From: Myxococcales bacterium
Lineage (GTDB): Bacteria; Myxococcota_A; Polyangia; Haliangiales; Haliangiaceae
Reading direction: 5' to 3'
Assembly: GCA_016720595.1 (NCBI GenBank)
Contig: JADKKI010000020.1
Span: 120,444-184,443 of the forward strand
DNA length: 64,000 nucleotides
Positions 50,498 to 61,336 of this stretch are shown here, in pieces (the first letter of the stretch is position 1; each line of letters begins with the position of its first letter). A program made the position numbers and the translations under genes. The notes under the pieces were generated by a model, which was not told the DNA's origin, did not search any database, and saw nothing but the letters and a program-made list of their open reading frames with translations.

Positions 50498-51757
50498 GTG
50501 AGTCTGCCGCCTCGTAGTCCTCCGATCCGGCTCCCCGCCGGGGTCCGCGATTTCTTGCCGCGCGCCGCGGCGCGCCGGCGCTCGCTCGCCACGCGCGTGC
50601 TCGAGGTGTTCGAGGCCTGGGGCTATGCGCGGATCATCACGCCGATGTTCGAGTGCGCCGATGTGCTCGAGCGCGGCCTCGGCAACGATGCGCGCGAGGC
50701 CGCGATCCGGTTCGTCGAGCCAGGCTCGGGCGAGGTGGTCGCGCTGCGGCCAGACATCACGCCGCAGATCGCGCGCGTGGTCGCCACCCGGCTCGCCGAC
50801 GTCGAGGGGCCGATCCGGCTGTGCTACGAGGGTGCGGTCACGCGGCTCGCGGGTGATCGCGGCCAGCGCGAGATCCTCCAGGCGGGGATCGAGCTGGTCG
50901 AGGCCGGCGAGCCCGCCGGGGATGCCGAGGTCCTCGCGGTCGCCGCCGCCGCGCTCGCGGCCGCGCAGCTACCGGAGACCCGGCTCGACGTCGGGCACGT
51001 GGCGCCCGCGCGGTTCGTCCTCGATGCGGCACCCGACGAGGCAGCGCGCGCGCGGATCGCCGCGGCACTCGCACGCAAGGATCGCTCGGCACTGAAGATC
51101 GCGGCGCGCTCGCTGCCGCCCGCGCTCGCCCCGCTCGCCGAGGCACTGGTCGGGCTGTGGGGCGCGGCCGAGCCCACGCTCGCCCGGGCGCTCGCACTGC
51201 CGTGGCCGCCTCACGTGCTCGCCGCGCTCGAGCAGCTGCGCGCGGTGCTCGTGGCGTTCGCGCAGCTCGCGGATCAGCCGGCGCCCGCCGTGACGATCGA
51301 TCTCGGGGACCTGCGCGGCTTCGACTACTACACGGGCGTGCGCTTCGCGGGCTACGCGGGCGGTGCGCCCGATGCGGTGCTTCGCGGTGGGCGCTACGAC
51401 GCGCTGATCGGCCGCTATGGTCGCGACGCTCGCGCCACCGGGTTCGCGATCGATCTCGAGGCGCTCGCGCAGGCGCAGCGGGCCAGCGGGCTCGCCGCTC
51501 CCGTCGGTGCTGCCGGCGTGGCCGTCCATGGCGCAGGTGCCGAGGCGTTCGCGCGTGCACTGCGCGGCAGCGGGATCCGCGCCGTCACCGCGGCCAGCGC
51601 ACCCACCGCGAGCTGGCTGCGTGGCGCGGGGTTCGATTCCGCAGCGCTGCTCGATCAGCGCGAGCTGGTCCGCGCGGATGACACCCGCCGCCCTCTCGAC
51701 ACCGCCGATGTTCGTGCTCTGGTGAAGTTGCTCCAGGAGAATCCATGTCTGTCGTGA
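50498..51757 (+). CDS. hisZ: ATP phosphoribosyltransferase regulatory subunit
   Basis: 419 residues, a catalytically inactive paralogue of histidyl-tRNA synthetase that activates the short form of HisG in histidine synthesis. [10 protein letters not shown] at the start, [11 protein letters not shown] (class II motif 2 region), [10 protein letters not shown] and [16 protein letters not shown] are typical of HisZ; the tRNA-binding C-terminal domain of HisRS is reduced. GTG start at 50498. The last 13 bases overlap purA, a gene pairing seen in many bacteria. Confidence 0.93.
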   Translation: MSLPPRSPPIRLPAGVRDFLPRAAARRRSLATRVLEVFEAWGYARIITPMFECADVLERGLGNDAREAAIRFVEPGSGEVVALRPDITPQIARVVATRLADVEGPIRLCYEGAVTRLAGDRGQREILQAGIELVEAGEPAGDAEVLAVAAAALAAAQLPETRLDVGHVAPARFVLDAAPDEAARARIAAALARKDRSALKIAARSLPPALAPLAEALVGLWGAAEPTLARALALPWPPHVLAALEQLRAVLVAFAQLADQPAPAVTIDLGDLRGFDYYTGVRFAGYAGGAPDAVLRGGRYDALIGRYGRDARATGFAIDLEALAQAQRASGLAAPVGAAGVAVHGAGAEAFARALRGSGIRAVTAASAPTASWLRGAGFDSAALLDQRELVRADDTRRPLDTADVRALVKLLQENPCLS

Positions 51758-53047
51758 TCGTCGTCGGTGCCCAGTGGGGCGATGAAGGCAAAGGCAAGGT
51801 CGTGGACCTGTTCACCGAGCGCGCCGATACGGTGGTGCGCTACGGCGGCGGCGCGAACGCCGGGCACACGCTCGTGATCGACGGCAAGAAGCTCGTCACC
51901 CACCTCGTGCCCTCGGGCGTCTGTCACCCCGGCAAGGCGTGCGTGCTCGGGGACGGCATGGTGATCGATCCCCACACGCTGCTCGAGGAGATCAGCGAGT
52001 GCCAGGCGCGCGGTCTGCTGATGCGGAACGAGCTCCCTGATCGGGCTCGGCGCGCACGTGATCCTGCCGTACCACAAGCTGATCGATGGCCTGCGCGAGG
52101 ATCGCAGCGCCAAGCGTGGCAAGGCGATCGGCACCACCCGGCGCGGCATCGGGCCGGCGTACGAGGCGAAGGCCGCGCGCAAGGGCGTGCGGATGCGCGA
52201 TCTCGCGAAGCCCGAGCGCGTGCGCGAGCTGGTGGCCGCCAACCTCGACGAGCTGATGCCCCTGATCCAGCACCTCGGCGGGGTGGCGCCGTCAGATAAG
52301 GACATCACGAAGTGGATCGATGACGTCCTGGCGGCGGGGGACAAGCTGCGTCCGTACACCGGCGACGCTGGCCGTCACGTCGCGGGGGCGATCCAGGCTG
52401 GTAAGCACGTGCTGTTCGAGGGCGCCCAGGGCTGCCTGCTCGATCTCGATCACGGCACCTATCCCTATGTCACCTCGAGCTCGACGATCGCGGCGGGCGC
52501 CTGCCAGAGCGCCGGCATCGGGCCCACCCAGATCGATGCGGTGGTCGGGATCACCAAGGCCTACGCCACCCGCGTCGGCGAGGGGCCGTTCCCGACGGAG
52601 ATTCCGGGCGAGGCGGGCGATCGCCTGCGGACTGCGGGCGGCGAGTTCGGGGCGACCACGGGCCGGCCGCGGCGCTGCGGATGGCTCGATCTGCCCGCCC
52701 TGCGGATGGGCGTGCGGCTGTCGGGGATGTCGTCGTTGGCCCTCACCAAGCTGGACGTCCTGGGGGCGCTCGGCGAGGTCTCGGTGTGCGTCGCGTACAA
52801 GCTCGACGGCAAGGAGCTCGACGAGCCTCCGACGGATCCCGAGGACATCGCACGCGCCGAGCCGGTCTATGCGAAGTTTCCCGGCTGGGACCGGTTGCCC
52901 AGCGAGGCCCACGACGTGACGGACCTGCCGGCGCCCGCCCGGGCCTATGTGGAGACCATCGAGCGGATGGCCGGGGTGCCGTTCTGCCTGGTGTCGGTGG
53001 GGCCCGATCGCACCGAGACGATCCGGCTGTCCGATCCGTTCGCGTAG
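51745..53047 (+). CDS. purA: adenylosuccinate synthetase (frameshift near 52037)
   Basis: Joins IMP and aspartate using GTP in AMP synthesis. The start has [16 protein letters not shown] and G-G-G-A-N-A-G-H-T; the second frame has [39 protein letters not shown] and the end [11 protein letters not shown]. The frame changes at about 52037, where one extra C in CTCCCTG breaks G-A-H-V-I-L-P. With that base removed the protein is about 434 residues, the normal length. An essential gene interrupted by one base argues for sequence error. Confidence 0.95.
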
Positions 53048-53153
53048 TGCGGCCCAAGTTGGCGTCCGCACTGGGGTCGTGTGATACGATTTAAATCTCC
53101 AAGGTGTGACGGACTCGGGGGTCCATCACTCGAACCGCAATGCAGGTACGCCC

Positions 53154-54972
53154 ATGAAGATCGTCTGTGATGCTTGCCAGGCCAAGTACTCGATCTCGGA
53201 TGACAAGGTCCAAGGCAAGGTCTTCAAGATCCGCTGTAAGAAGTGCAGCAACATCATCGTCGTTCGCGGCGGTGCTGGTGCAGCTGAAGCTCCGCCCACG
53301 CAGGAGAAGGACACCCGGGTCTATGACTACGGGGCCGAGGCCGGCGGTGGTGCCGCGGGCGGCGACGACAGCGTCTGGCACGTCGTGATCAACCAGGACC
53401 AGGTCGGCCCGATGACGGCCGCCGAGGTCCAGCAGCGGTTCGCTGCGGGTGAGATCGACGGCGAGACCTACGCGTGGCGCGAGGGCTTCGCCGACTGGCT
53501 GCCGCTCTCCCAGGTCGATGCGTTCGCCGCGTACGTCGCGTCGGGCAGCACGACCGCGGCCGTCAGCAACGGCGGTGGCGGCGCGGCCGCGGTGTCCGCG
53601 ATGTTCGGCGGCGGTGGCGGCGACGAGGCCGGCACGGTCCGCAGCGATCCAGGTGATCTGTTCTCCGCGGCCTCCGCGGGCGCAGGCGCCGGTGCGGGCA
53701 ACGATGACGACAATGATCTGTTCGGCAGCAAGCCGAGCTCGCGCGAGGCGGCACAGAGCGCCGCCAACTCGAAGCTGCGCGGCGAGCGCAACGAGAACTC
53801 GGTGCTGTTCTCGCTGAACAACCTCGCACAGCTCGCGAGCGACAAGCCGGCGCCGAGCGCATCGGCGTCCACGGTGCCGAGTGGTCGCCTCCGGCGCGGC
53901 GGGCGGCGAGGGCTCGGGCCTCATCGACATCCGCTCGATGGCGAACGCGTACCTCGGCAACTCCGGTGGGGGCGGCGCCAAGCCGGCGGCCTCGATCGGC
54001 TCGATCGATGATCTGCCGGTGTTCGGCGGCGGTGGCTTCTCGGAGCCGGCCGTGATCGTCCCGACGGCGGGGCGGCAGAACAACAACAAGATGATGTACG
54101 TGCTGATCGGCTCGGTCGGCTTCCTCGCCGTCGCGGCCGTCATCATGGTGGTCGTCCTCCTGAAGGGCGGCGGCAACAAGAACGACGGCGGCAACGACAA
54201 CAAGGTCGCCGTCAACGACAAGGGCAGCGGCGAGAAGGGTGGCGCGGAGGCGACCGGCCCGGACACCAAGTCGCCGGACACCAAGTCGCCGGACACCAAG
54301 ACCCCGGACACGGATACCAAGACGCCGGACACCAAGACGCCGGACACCGACACCAAGACCCCGGACACCAAGACCCCGGACACGGATACCAAGACGCCGG
54401 ACACCAAGACCCCGGACACCAAGACCCCGGACACGGTGAAGAAGCCGGACACCAAGAAGCCCGACACCAAGCGGCCGGACACCAAGAAGCCGGGCGGCAC
54501 GCAGGTCGCGGTCGCCAAGACGCCCGACCCCAAGAAGCCGGCGGATCCGCCTCCCGTCAAGGAGCCGGCGGGCGGTGGTGGCTGTGACGAGGTGTCGTGC
54601 GTGCTCAACAACTACGAGGGCGCGTGCTGCGCGAAGTTCAAGAAGGGCGGCGGCGCGAAGCCGCCCGGTGGTGGCACCGTCAAGCCTCCCGGCGGCGGCG
54701 GCGGTGACCTCCCGGATGGTCTCGATCGGACGATGATCCAGGACGGCGTGAACAAGGTGAAGGCGCGCGTCATGGGCTGCGGCGACAAGTCGAGCGCCAA
54801 GGGCCAGGTCAAGGTCTCGGTCAAGGTCAGCGCGGGCGGCTCGGTCGCCAGCGTGAGCGTGAAGTCCTCGCCCGATGCAGCGCTCGGGAGCTGCGTGGCG
54901 AGTGCGATGCAGAAGGCGACGTTCGCGAAGACGCAGAACGGCGGCTCGTTCGCGTACCCCTGGAACTTCTAA
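53154..54972 (+). CDS. AgmX/PglI-type gliding-motility protein: zinc ribbon, GYF_2, membrane helix, TonB-like C-terminus (frameshift near 53880)
   Basis: About 606 residues after one frame repair. Zinc ribbon with C5, C8, C28 and C31; a GYF_2 domain (W-H-V-V-I-N-Q-D-Q-V-G-P-M-T; W-R-E-G-F-A-D-W-L-P-L); a Gly/Ala-rich linker in which the frame changes near 53880; a membrane helix (V-L-I-G-S-V-G-F-L-A-V-A-A-V); an extended P-D-T-K repeat; and a C-terminal domain with M-G-C-G-D, V-K-V-S-A-G-G-S-V and A-M-Q-K-A-T-F. The last matches the AgmX/PglI C-terminal domain of Myxococcus motility proteins such as GltJ. The ATG at 53154 is chosen because it begins at the zinc ribbon. Confidence 0.9.
54259..54498 (+). 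repeat. tandem repeat encoding P-D-T-K units inside the agmX-like gene
   Basis: About 240 bases of imperfect 12- to 18-base units around CCGGACACCAAGAC, encoding P-D-T-K, T-P-D-T-K and D-T-K-T-P-D-T-K. It lies just past the membrane helix and would form a rigid periplasmic spacer. Copy number probably varies between strains. Confidence 0.85.
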
Positions 54973-55028
54973 GGGTCCCGAGGGTCCGGCGAGCCGGCGT
55001 CGAATCCGCCAGCTCCGATCGCGACGCC

Positions 55029-55280
55029 GCGTTGACGTTGAGGTTGACGTGGTCGTCGCGGGCGACAGCGGCGTGGACGTGGCGCCCCGCAGCGCGCCAG
55101 CACGGACCAGGATCTGGATCCGACGCTGGTGAGCAGAGAGGGGGGGCCCGGCGGTACCGTGCAAGCGGGAACATAGATGGCGTTTCCGAAGGTCAACGGC
55201 GGAACGCCGAGGTCCACGCCGCCGTCGCCATCAACGTCCACGACGACGACCACCTCAAACGTCAACCTCAACGTCAACGC
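55029..55280. repeat. inverted-repeat element between agmX-like gene and cytochrome-like gene
   Basis: The ends are a perfect 22-bp inverted repeat (55029-55050 against 55259-55280) built on GTTGACGTTGAGGTTGACGT. Similarity continues inward for some 60-80 bases with small gaps (GGTCGTCG ... GGCGACNGCGGCGTGGAC), leaving a unique centre of about 90 bases. The arm contains GAGGTTGACGTGGTCGT, which also occurs inverted at 40858-40874 near the right end of the HNH unit. No gene is seen between 54973 and 55280. Confidence 0.6.
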
Positions 55281-55682
55281 TCGATTGTTTGCCCGCGCGG
55301 CGCTGCGCGCCCTTCGTGGGGCTTGCAATGGGGTTCCGCCGGTTGGCCACGCGCGCTCCTGCTCTGACGGTCCGCCCGCGGGTGGCATCGTCGGAGTCGT
55401 CCCGGCGGCGCGGATCGTGATCCGCTCCTTCCAGCGCTGGACGTCGGCGATCGTGTCGAAGTCCACGCCGAGCGCGCTCTGGCGCTGGCCCTCCGCGAGG
55501 AGCTCGCGCTGTGGCAGCCGCGGCACCGGTCGAGCGCGAACGGCTGCCCGAAGTTCTGGTAGTCGAGGTACCGAGGTCTCGCAGACGTCGGGCGGCGGTG
55601 GTTCTGGCGGATCGTCTCCGCCCATCATCGTGTCGTTGCCGCAACCGGCGCACAGCGCCCCGAGGACGAGCAGCCTCGCCAC
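55281..55682 (-). CDS. c-type-cytochrome-like lipoprotein (frameshifted)
   Basis: A short exported protein, about 130 residues. The start is uncertain: GTG at 55682 gives A-R-L-L-V-L-G-A-L-C-A-G-C with a lipobox, and ATG at 55690 is possible after frame repair. The mature part has D-P-P-E-P-P-P-P-D-V-C-E-T and, in a shifted frame, one heme-binding C-R-G-C-H-S, then V-D-F-D-T-I-A-D-V-Q-R-W-K-E-R-I and M-P-P-A-G-G-P-S-E-Q-E-R, the usual ending of this class of single-heme proteins. At least two frame changes. Last gene of the minus-strand unit with the DUF1501 gene; its 3' end is not exact. Confidence 0.6.
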
Positions 55683-56685
55683 GGACGCATCGAACACCTC
55701 CGTCGGTCCGAGGTGGTCCACGGCGGTGACGCCGCATGCGGTGAGCACGCCCGCGACGAACTGGTTCGAGGACAGCACGCGGCCGCTGGCGCTCGGCTTG
55801 CCGGTCGCGAAGTCGACCGTGAGCGACTCCATCGCCGCCGAGGTCGCACCGTAGGCGCGGCCGCCGCAGGCGCGTGCTGGTCATCACCGTCTGCGAGATG
55901 TCCTGCTCAGCGCGTCGAAGCGCGGATCGATCTGGCTGTCGAGGGTCAGCGTGCGGCCGCGGGCTCCGGTTCCGGCGCGCACGGCCCTGCAGGCGCTTGC
56001 CGCGACCGATCGCATCGGAGAAGTCATCGACGCGCTTGCGGTTGTAGCCGGTGGCGCGCGCGTGGCGTGCAGGCGCCGCACGGAGGCCCGGAGTAGCGCG
56101 CGACAGCGCGTCCTCGGCATCGCTCGTGGCGAACGCAGGGCGGCCGTTGGTGCGTAGGCCTGGGCGGGGTCGAGCAGCGCGATGATCTGGTTGGTCGCGC
56201 CCACTCGGCCGGCGCTGACCGCGTACGGGCCAGCGAACGCGGTGTCGCCGAGGATCAGGTACGGCAGCGGGGTCGTTGCCGCGATCGTGCGCGACGATCG
56301 CCGCGAGATCGGGTTGGTCTCGTTGCGCGTGCCCGTGGTCATCCGCTTCACGCACTCGGCGTGCGAGACGCTCGACACCGAGATGCCGCGGACGATCGCG
56401 GAGAGCCGGCGTACTTCGTGAAGTACGAGCTCACGTTGGGGCGCGACGCATCGGCGAACACGTCGAGGTTGCCGAACAGCTTGCGCGCGCCGACGGGGGA
56501 CGTCCGTGGTCGCGGACTGGACCTTGGGGTCGAGCGCCCCGTGGTGTCCCAGCCGCCCTGCGCGAGCACCACGATCAGGCGGCGCGGGGTGGTGGACGCG
56601 GCGGCGGCGGCGCGCCGGAGGTCCGAGGAGGAGGGGCGAGGGGCGCCAGCGGCGCCAGCGTACTGGAGGAGGTGCGGCGGTTCAT
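55683..56685 (-). CDS. DUF1501-family Tat-exported protein (multiple frameshifts)
   Basis: Restoring one T after the ATG at 56685 gives M-N-R-R-T-F-L-Q-Y-A-G-A-A-G-A, a twin-arginine signal. Then R-L-I-V-V-L-A-Q-G-G-W-D-T-T, K-L-F-G-N-L-D-V-F and S-S-V-S-H-A-E-C (in changing frames) follow the DUF1501 plan, which is related to sulfatases/alkaline phosphatases. The end is recognisable as S-S-N-Q-F-V-A-G-V-L-T-A-C-G-V and E-V-F-D-A. The span covers only about 334 residues, somewhat short for the family, so sequence may be missing. Function of the family is not established. Confidence 0.65.
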
Positions 56686-56694
56686 GGCTGGCTC

Positions 56695-58395
56695 CTAGTA
56701 GAAGAGGCTGCGGAAGTCCGCGAGCATGCCGATCAGGTGAGCTTCCAGGCGCGGCGGGCGGTGCCGGCGGTGGCGAGAGCCTCGGTGTAGAGCTGGTAGG
56801 TCTCGTCGACCTCCGGGGAATCCGGGGCGACGAGCTCGCCGTAGATCCGACCGTGCAGGTACGCGAGCTGGGCGCGGATCAGCGCGGGATCCGTGGCGCC
56901 CACATCCGCGGCCACGAACAGGGTGCGGCCCGCGATCGGCGCGGTGAGATCGTGCTCGACCACGAAGTCCGCCGCGGCGGCCGCCGCCGACTTCGTGACC
57001 AGGCTCGACGTCGCGTTCATGGTGTGGACCGGCTCGGTGACGAAGTACGAATCGATGCCGCCGCCGAGCACGCGGAAGCCGATGAAGTCGCTCTGCAGCA
57101 GATCGGCGGTGCCGTACGGCATCTGGCGGACCTTGGCGGTGCTGGTCGTGGTCCATCGGAAGCCGGTGAGGTCAGAGCATGCGCGACAGCTGATCAGGGC
57201 GGACCTTCTGCGCGCCGACCAGCGCCGCTGCCTGGGCGTCATCGGTGTCATACGAGACGCGGAACTCGTCGGACAGCACGATCTGCTTGGCGAGCTGCTT
57301 TGGCGCTGAAGTTCCCGCGACGAACGCGGCCTGCAGGCGCGCGATCCAGGCGCCGGAGAGCTGATCCTTCCGGACCTCCGTGAGGTACGACGCGAACCAG
57401 GTGGCGGTGCAGGCGCGAACCGCGGATCCTCCGCGATCGCCTGGCCGAGGCCGGCGAGCTTGCCCGCGGTGCCCCGAAGAACATCGGGGCGCGCTTTGTT
57501 CGTGGTCTGCCGGCGGGTCTCCTGGCCAACCAGGTACCGCCGACAGGATACGTCGCGCGGCCGTCCTGCAGCTGGCCGAGGTTGAACTGGCCGCGGAACG
57601 GGAACAGGCGGCTCGCGACAGGATCGAGGTCTGGTGGCAGCCGGCGCACGAGGGGTTCGCGATCACCGCGTTGGCGACCACATCCGGATCGGAAGGGATC
57701 CACCGAGGTGTCGACGTCGATGTCGGAGTGCAGGAAGTCGTGGCACAGGAGGCTGCGCAGATCGTGTTCGCGCGGCCACGGTTGTAGTTGAAGCCCGTGG
57801 AGCGCCAGCGGTGGTAGAGCGCCTCGATCCCGGGGATGCCGGCGGCGCCGCGCGCATCGGACCAGGTCGACCGAGACCACTGATCGACGGGGCCGGTGTG
57901 GGGCGGGCCCCAGACCGCGGCGGTCACCGTTGGTCATCGTGTAGTCCGCAGTGACGATCTTCGTGTACGGCTGATCGGTCATCACGACATCGGCGATCGG
58001 CGGCAGTGCCTCGTCGAACACGCCTGCGTTCATCTCGACCGCGGTGGCGGTCGCGACCGACGGGGGCGCAGGGAACGTCAGCGTGGGCTGCTCCCCCGGA
58101 GCAGGAGCGTCTCGTTGTGGAGATCCTGTGATGGTCCCGCCGGACTCCGGGCGAGGCCAGGTAGCGATCGACGATCGCGGGCAGCTGCCGGGATCCGCCT
58201 CCACCGCCTTCAGGTCCTCGAGCGATAGCCGCATCCCACGCAGCGCGAGCGAGGCGCGTGACAGGTGCTGCGGCGGGGTCAGGTAGACCAGGGTCGGATC
58301 CGGATCCGGGGGGGGGGGGATCGGGCGGCGTCGGCTTCGCCCGTGGCGACGCACGCCGAGGCCAGGACCAGGGGGAGCAGGGGCAACATCCGCAT
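56695..58395 (-). CDS. secreted lipoprotein with heme-binding CxxCH motif, partner of the DUF1501 gene (multiple frameshifts)
   Basis: ATG at 58395 begins M-R-M-L-P-L-L-P-L-V-L-A-S-A-C, a clear lipoprotein signal. The frame shifts at a run of 12 G (58308-58319) and again several times. Pieces in order: L-T-P-P-Q-H-L-S-R-A-S-L-A-L-R-G, T-F-P-A-P-P-S-V-A-T, N-Y-N-R-G-R-A-N-T-I, the heme motif S-C-A-G-C-H-Q with D-L-D-P-V-A-S-R, T-D-D-A-Q-A-A-A-L-V-G-A-Q, and the end M-L-A-D-F-R-S-L-F-Y. About 565 residues. The type resembles the DUF1588/DUF1592 cytochrome-like proteins regularly paired with DUF1501 proteins; the exact family is uncertain. Confidence 0.6.
58308..58319 (+). repeat. 12-base G homopolymer at a frameshift
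   Basis: A run of 12 G within the linker after the lipoprotein signal. The signal peptide and the mature part are in different frames on either side of it, so its length in this sequence is wrong or variable. Confidence 0.8.
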
Positions 58396-58530
58396 GCACG
58401 GACCTACAGCAAGTCCGCGACCAAGCTGGCGGACAGCGAAATCACGACGTTATGTGCTTAACTCCAGGCGAGTTGTCGGGTCCTCCCTGCACGCTGTCGG
58501 GGACACCCCACAACACCGACGGCCCACCCC

Positions 58531-59830
58531 GTGAGTGACATCGAGACCCAGCTCCAGCCCCGGCGCGAAGACCAGGTCGTCACGACCCTGCGGGTCGACG
58601 TCATCGATGGCCCCGACAAGGGCAAGACGTGGAGCAGCAGCGATGCGATCTCGGTCGGCACCGCACGCGACAACGCGCTGACGCTCAGCGACTTCACGGT
58701 CTCGCGCTACCACCTCGAGGTCACGGCGCGGCCCGGCGGCATCGTGGTCTCCGATCTCGGCTCCACCACCGGACGTTCGTCGGCGCGGTCCGGATCGAGC
58801 GCGCCACGGTCCCCACCGGCACGCTGGTGCGGCTGGGAGGCTCTACGATCCGGTTCGAGGATGCCGAGCGGCGCACCGTTCCAGCGCCATCACCGACGAG
58901 CTTCGCGGGCATGGTCGCCAGCTCGGTCTCGATGCTGCGGCTGTTCGGCGACATCGAGCGGATCGCTGCGGCGCCGACCTCCGTCCTGATCGTCGGCGAG
59001 TCGGGGACGGGCAAGGAGCGCGTGGCCGAGGCGCTCCACGCGCACTCCGGTCGCGGCGCGGCGCCGCTCGTGACGATCGATTGCGGCGCGCTGCCGTCGA
59101 AAACGCTCGCGAGCGAGCTCTTCGGTCACGAGCGCGGGGCGTTCACCGGAGCGGATCGCATACATCCGGGCGCGTTCGAGCGCGCGGGCAACGGCACCGT
59201 GTTCCTCGACGAGATCGGGAGCTCCCACCGGCAGATCAGGCTTCGCTGCTCGGCGTGCTCGAGCGACGGCGGTTCGGAGGGTCGGCGGCACGGCGGATCT
59301 CGAGGTCGGTGCGCGCGTGGTGGCCGCCACCAACCGCGACCTCCGCGCCCGAGGTCAACAACGGTCGGTTCCGGCACGATCTCTACCATCGCCTCGCGGT
59401 GGTGGTGCTGCGCCTCCCCCCGCTCCGCGAGCGCCGCGACGAGTGCCGCTGCTCGTCGAGCACTTCGCGCGCAGCTCGGCGTGGTCAGGCCGATCGATCA
59501 CGTTCAGCGCCGAGGTGAGTGGCGCGCTGGCAGCGGCACCCATGGCCGGGCAACGTGCGCGAGCTGCGAAATGCCGTCGAGGCGGCGCTCGTCGTCCGCC
59601 CAGGAGTCCGCGACGAGGCGCACGTCTCGTCACCCGATGCGCTGTTGCCGTACAAGGATGCGCGCGCGGCCTACGTCCGCGACTTCGAGCTCGCTACCTC
59701 ACGCGCCTGATGGCCGGAGTCGGGCGGCAACGTGTCAAGGCAGCGGACGGGAAGATGGATCGATCGCACCTGATCGACCTGCTGCAGCGTCACGGCCTCA
59801 AGGCGTGGAAGCCCGTCACCGACAGCTTCA
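58531..59830 (+). CDS. FHA-domain sigma-54-dependent activator (at least six frameshifts)
   Basis: GTG start at 58531. FHA domain first ([24 protein letters not shown]), which binds phosphothreonine, then AAA+: Walker [21 protein letters not shown], then in other frames [33 protein letters not shown], and a Fis-type end [16 protein letters not shown]. Typical FHA-sigma-54 activators of myxobacteria, which read kinase signals. The frame changes about every 100-150 bases. The 3' end is approximate and abuts a convergent gene. Confidence 0.8.
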
Positions 59831-59831
59831 C

Positions 59832-61253
59832 CGAGGAAGCCCGTCTGCATGCTCGTGATCGGCCTCGAATAGACCGGGGCGTAGCTGTCCTTGGCCAGCA
59901 TGGTGATGAAGCCGAGGTCGGCATCGATCGCCGACGACGTCGATCAGGTGGTCACCGTCGAGGTCACGCGCGAACATCCCGATGAACCCGGGACAGCCGG
60001 GGGCACTGCTGTGGGAGCTCGACGAGGCCGAGCGTGGCCCCGGGCGGGAGGCTGACACGCCGCCGCGGTACGGCACGCGGTCGGGGAACAGCCCGACGAA
60101 CAGCTCCGTGCCGGTCAGCGACGGCACCATCGTGGAGGTCAGCGCGGTGGAGGTCACCGTGCACGCCCCGGGACCGTCGGTGGATCGCAGTCGATCGACA
60201 CCGGCGACTGATCGTTGATCACGGCGCGACCTGGTGCCCGGTCGTGCTGCGCGCGCGGATCGTGTTGCCGCTGACGACCAGGTCGAGCGAGGTGGTCGCG
60301 ATCCAGATCTCCGGAGCTCGATGCCTGCACCGCAGAGGTCCCTGGCGTGTTGTTAGCCGCACCGTTCGGCACCGAGCTCGTGGAGATCGCGGCGAGCGAT
60401 CGCGGTGCGCCGTCCGGGCCTGGATTCCGGACCAGGTAGTAGCCGCCGCCGGAGAACGGGAACAGGTCCGGGAACGCATCGTGATCGTAGTCGGCCCACA
60501 CCATGCGCTGCGTCGCGGGTGTGGCCACCTCGCGGCGGGCGTCGTCATCGAGCTTGATCACCTCGAGGTGAATGGATGGGTAGCGTCACCGGAGGACAGC
60601 GTGAGCGTGTCGCGGCCGTCGCGATCGAAGTCCACCGCCGCGAGATCCTGATACGGCCGCGCGGTCACCTCGAACAGCTGATCCCCGACCACCACACCGG
60701 TGCCGCCGGCATAGAGGCTGGCGAGCCGTGGCGTCACGGTGCCCGGTGCGGTGGCACCCAGAGGAGCTGCTGTCGCATCGGCGGCGAGGCCGCGGTCCAG
60801 CCGATCGGTCCCCACTGGACATCAAACAGCTCCGTCATCCCGCCCCTCGAAGCGGTGAGCGCGAGGTGGGTCTCGCACGCGAGCTCCGAGCAACGGGCTG
60901 CGCCTCCAGCACACACGCATCGGTCCAGCCGGTGGGCGGCACGTGGCAACGCGTCGCGGACGTCCGCGAAGCATTTCCGTGGGCAACGCGGGCGGGCCGC
61001 TCGCGCAGGCGTTCAGCGGCACCACGCGGTCATCGAAACAGCGCTCCGAGACCCTCGGAGTGCGCGGTGTAGCGCCGCTCCGTGTCGCAGCTCGGGTCAC
61101 AGGTCGTGCAGCGCTTATTCGCCCGCAGCGGCCCGCCGGGCCAGTGTTGCAGTCCTCGTCGGAATCGCACTCGTACGAGTCGCGCGTGCCCCAGATGCAG
61201 CCGGGCAGGCTGATCGCGACCACGAGCACCGCCAGGACGAGGATGCTCACCAC
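59832..61253 (-). CDS. VCBS/FG-GAP-repeat lipoprotein with Cys-rich N-terminus (multiple frameshifts)
   Basis: ATG at 61253 begins M-V-S-I-L-V-L-A-V-L-V-V-A-I-S-L-P-G-C, a lipoprotein signal. A Cys-rich segment follows (Y-E-C-D-S-D-E-D-C-N; C-T-T-C-D-P-S-C; C-A-G-G-A-A-R-C). The rest holds calcium-binding-type repeats: V-D-F-D-R-D-G-R-D, A-D-Y-D-H-D-A-F-P-D-L-F and R-D-L-D-G-D-H-L-I-D-V-V, the FG-GAP/VCBS pattern of beta-propellers. About 470 residues. Surface adhesion or carbohydrate binding is common in the family. Frames change several times; the 3' end is approximate. Confidence 0.65.
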
Positions 61254-61336
61254 CGTCCTCCGATCGCGAGCCTGCGCCGTGCTTCCCGCTCACGCTCGGC
61301 GTCACGACGACCGCCTGGGGCTGGGCTGGGTCCCAC

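Noticed and set aside
53059..53090. Sigma-70-like promoter (TTGGCG and TGATAC/TACGAT) before the agmX-like gene
   Set aside because: Spacing fits only the weaker -10 candidate and the match is poor; the AT-rich patch is notable but not enough to call.
54259..54498. Possible CRISPR array
   Set aside because: Units of 12-18 bases are contiguous with no unique spacers and lie in frame inside a coding sequence.
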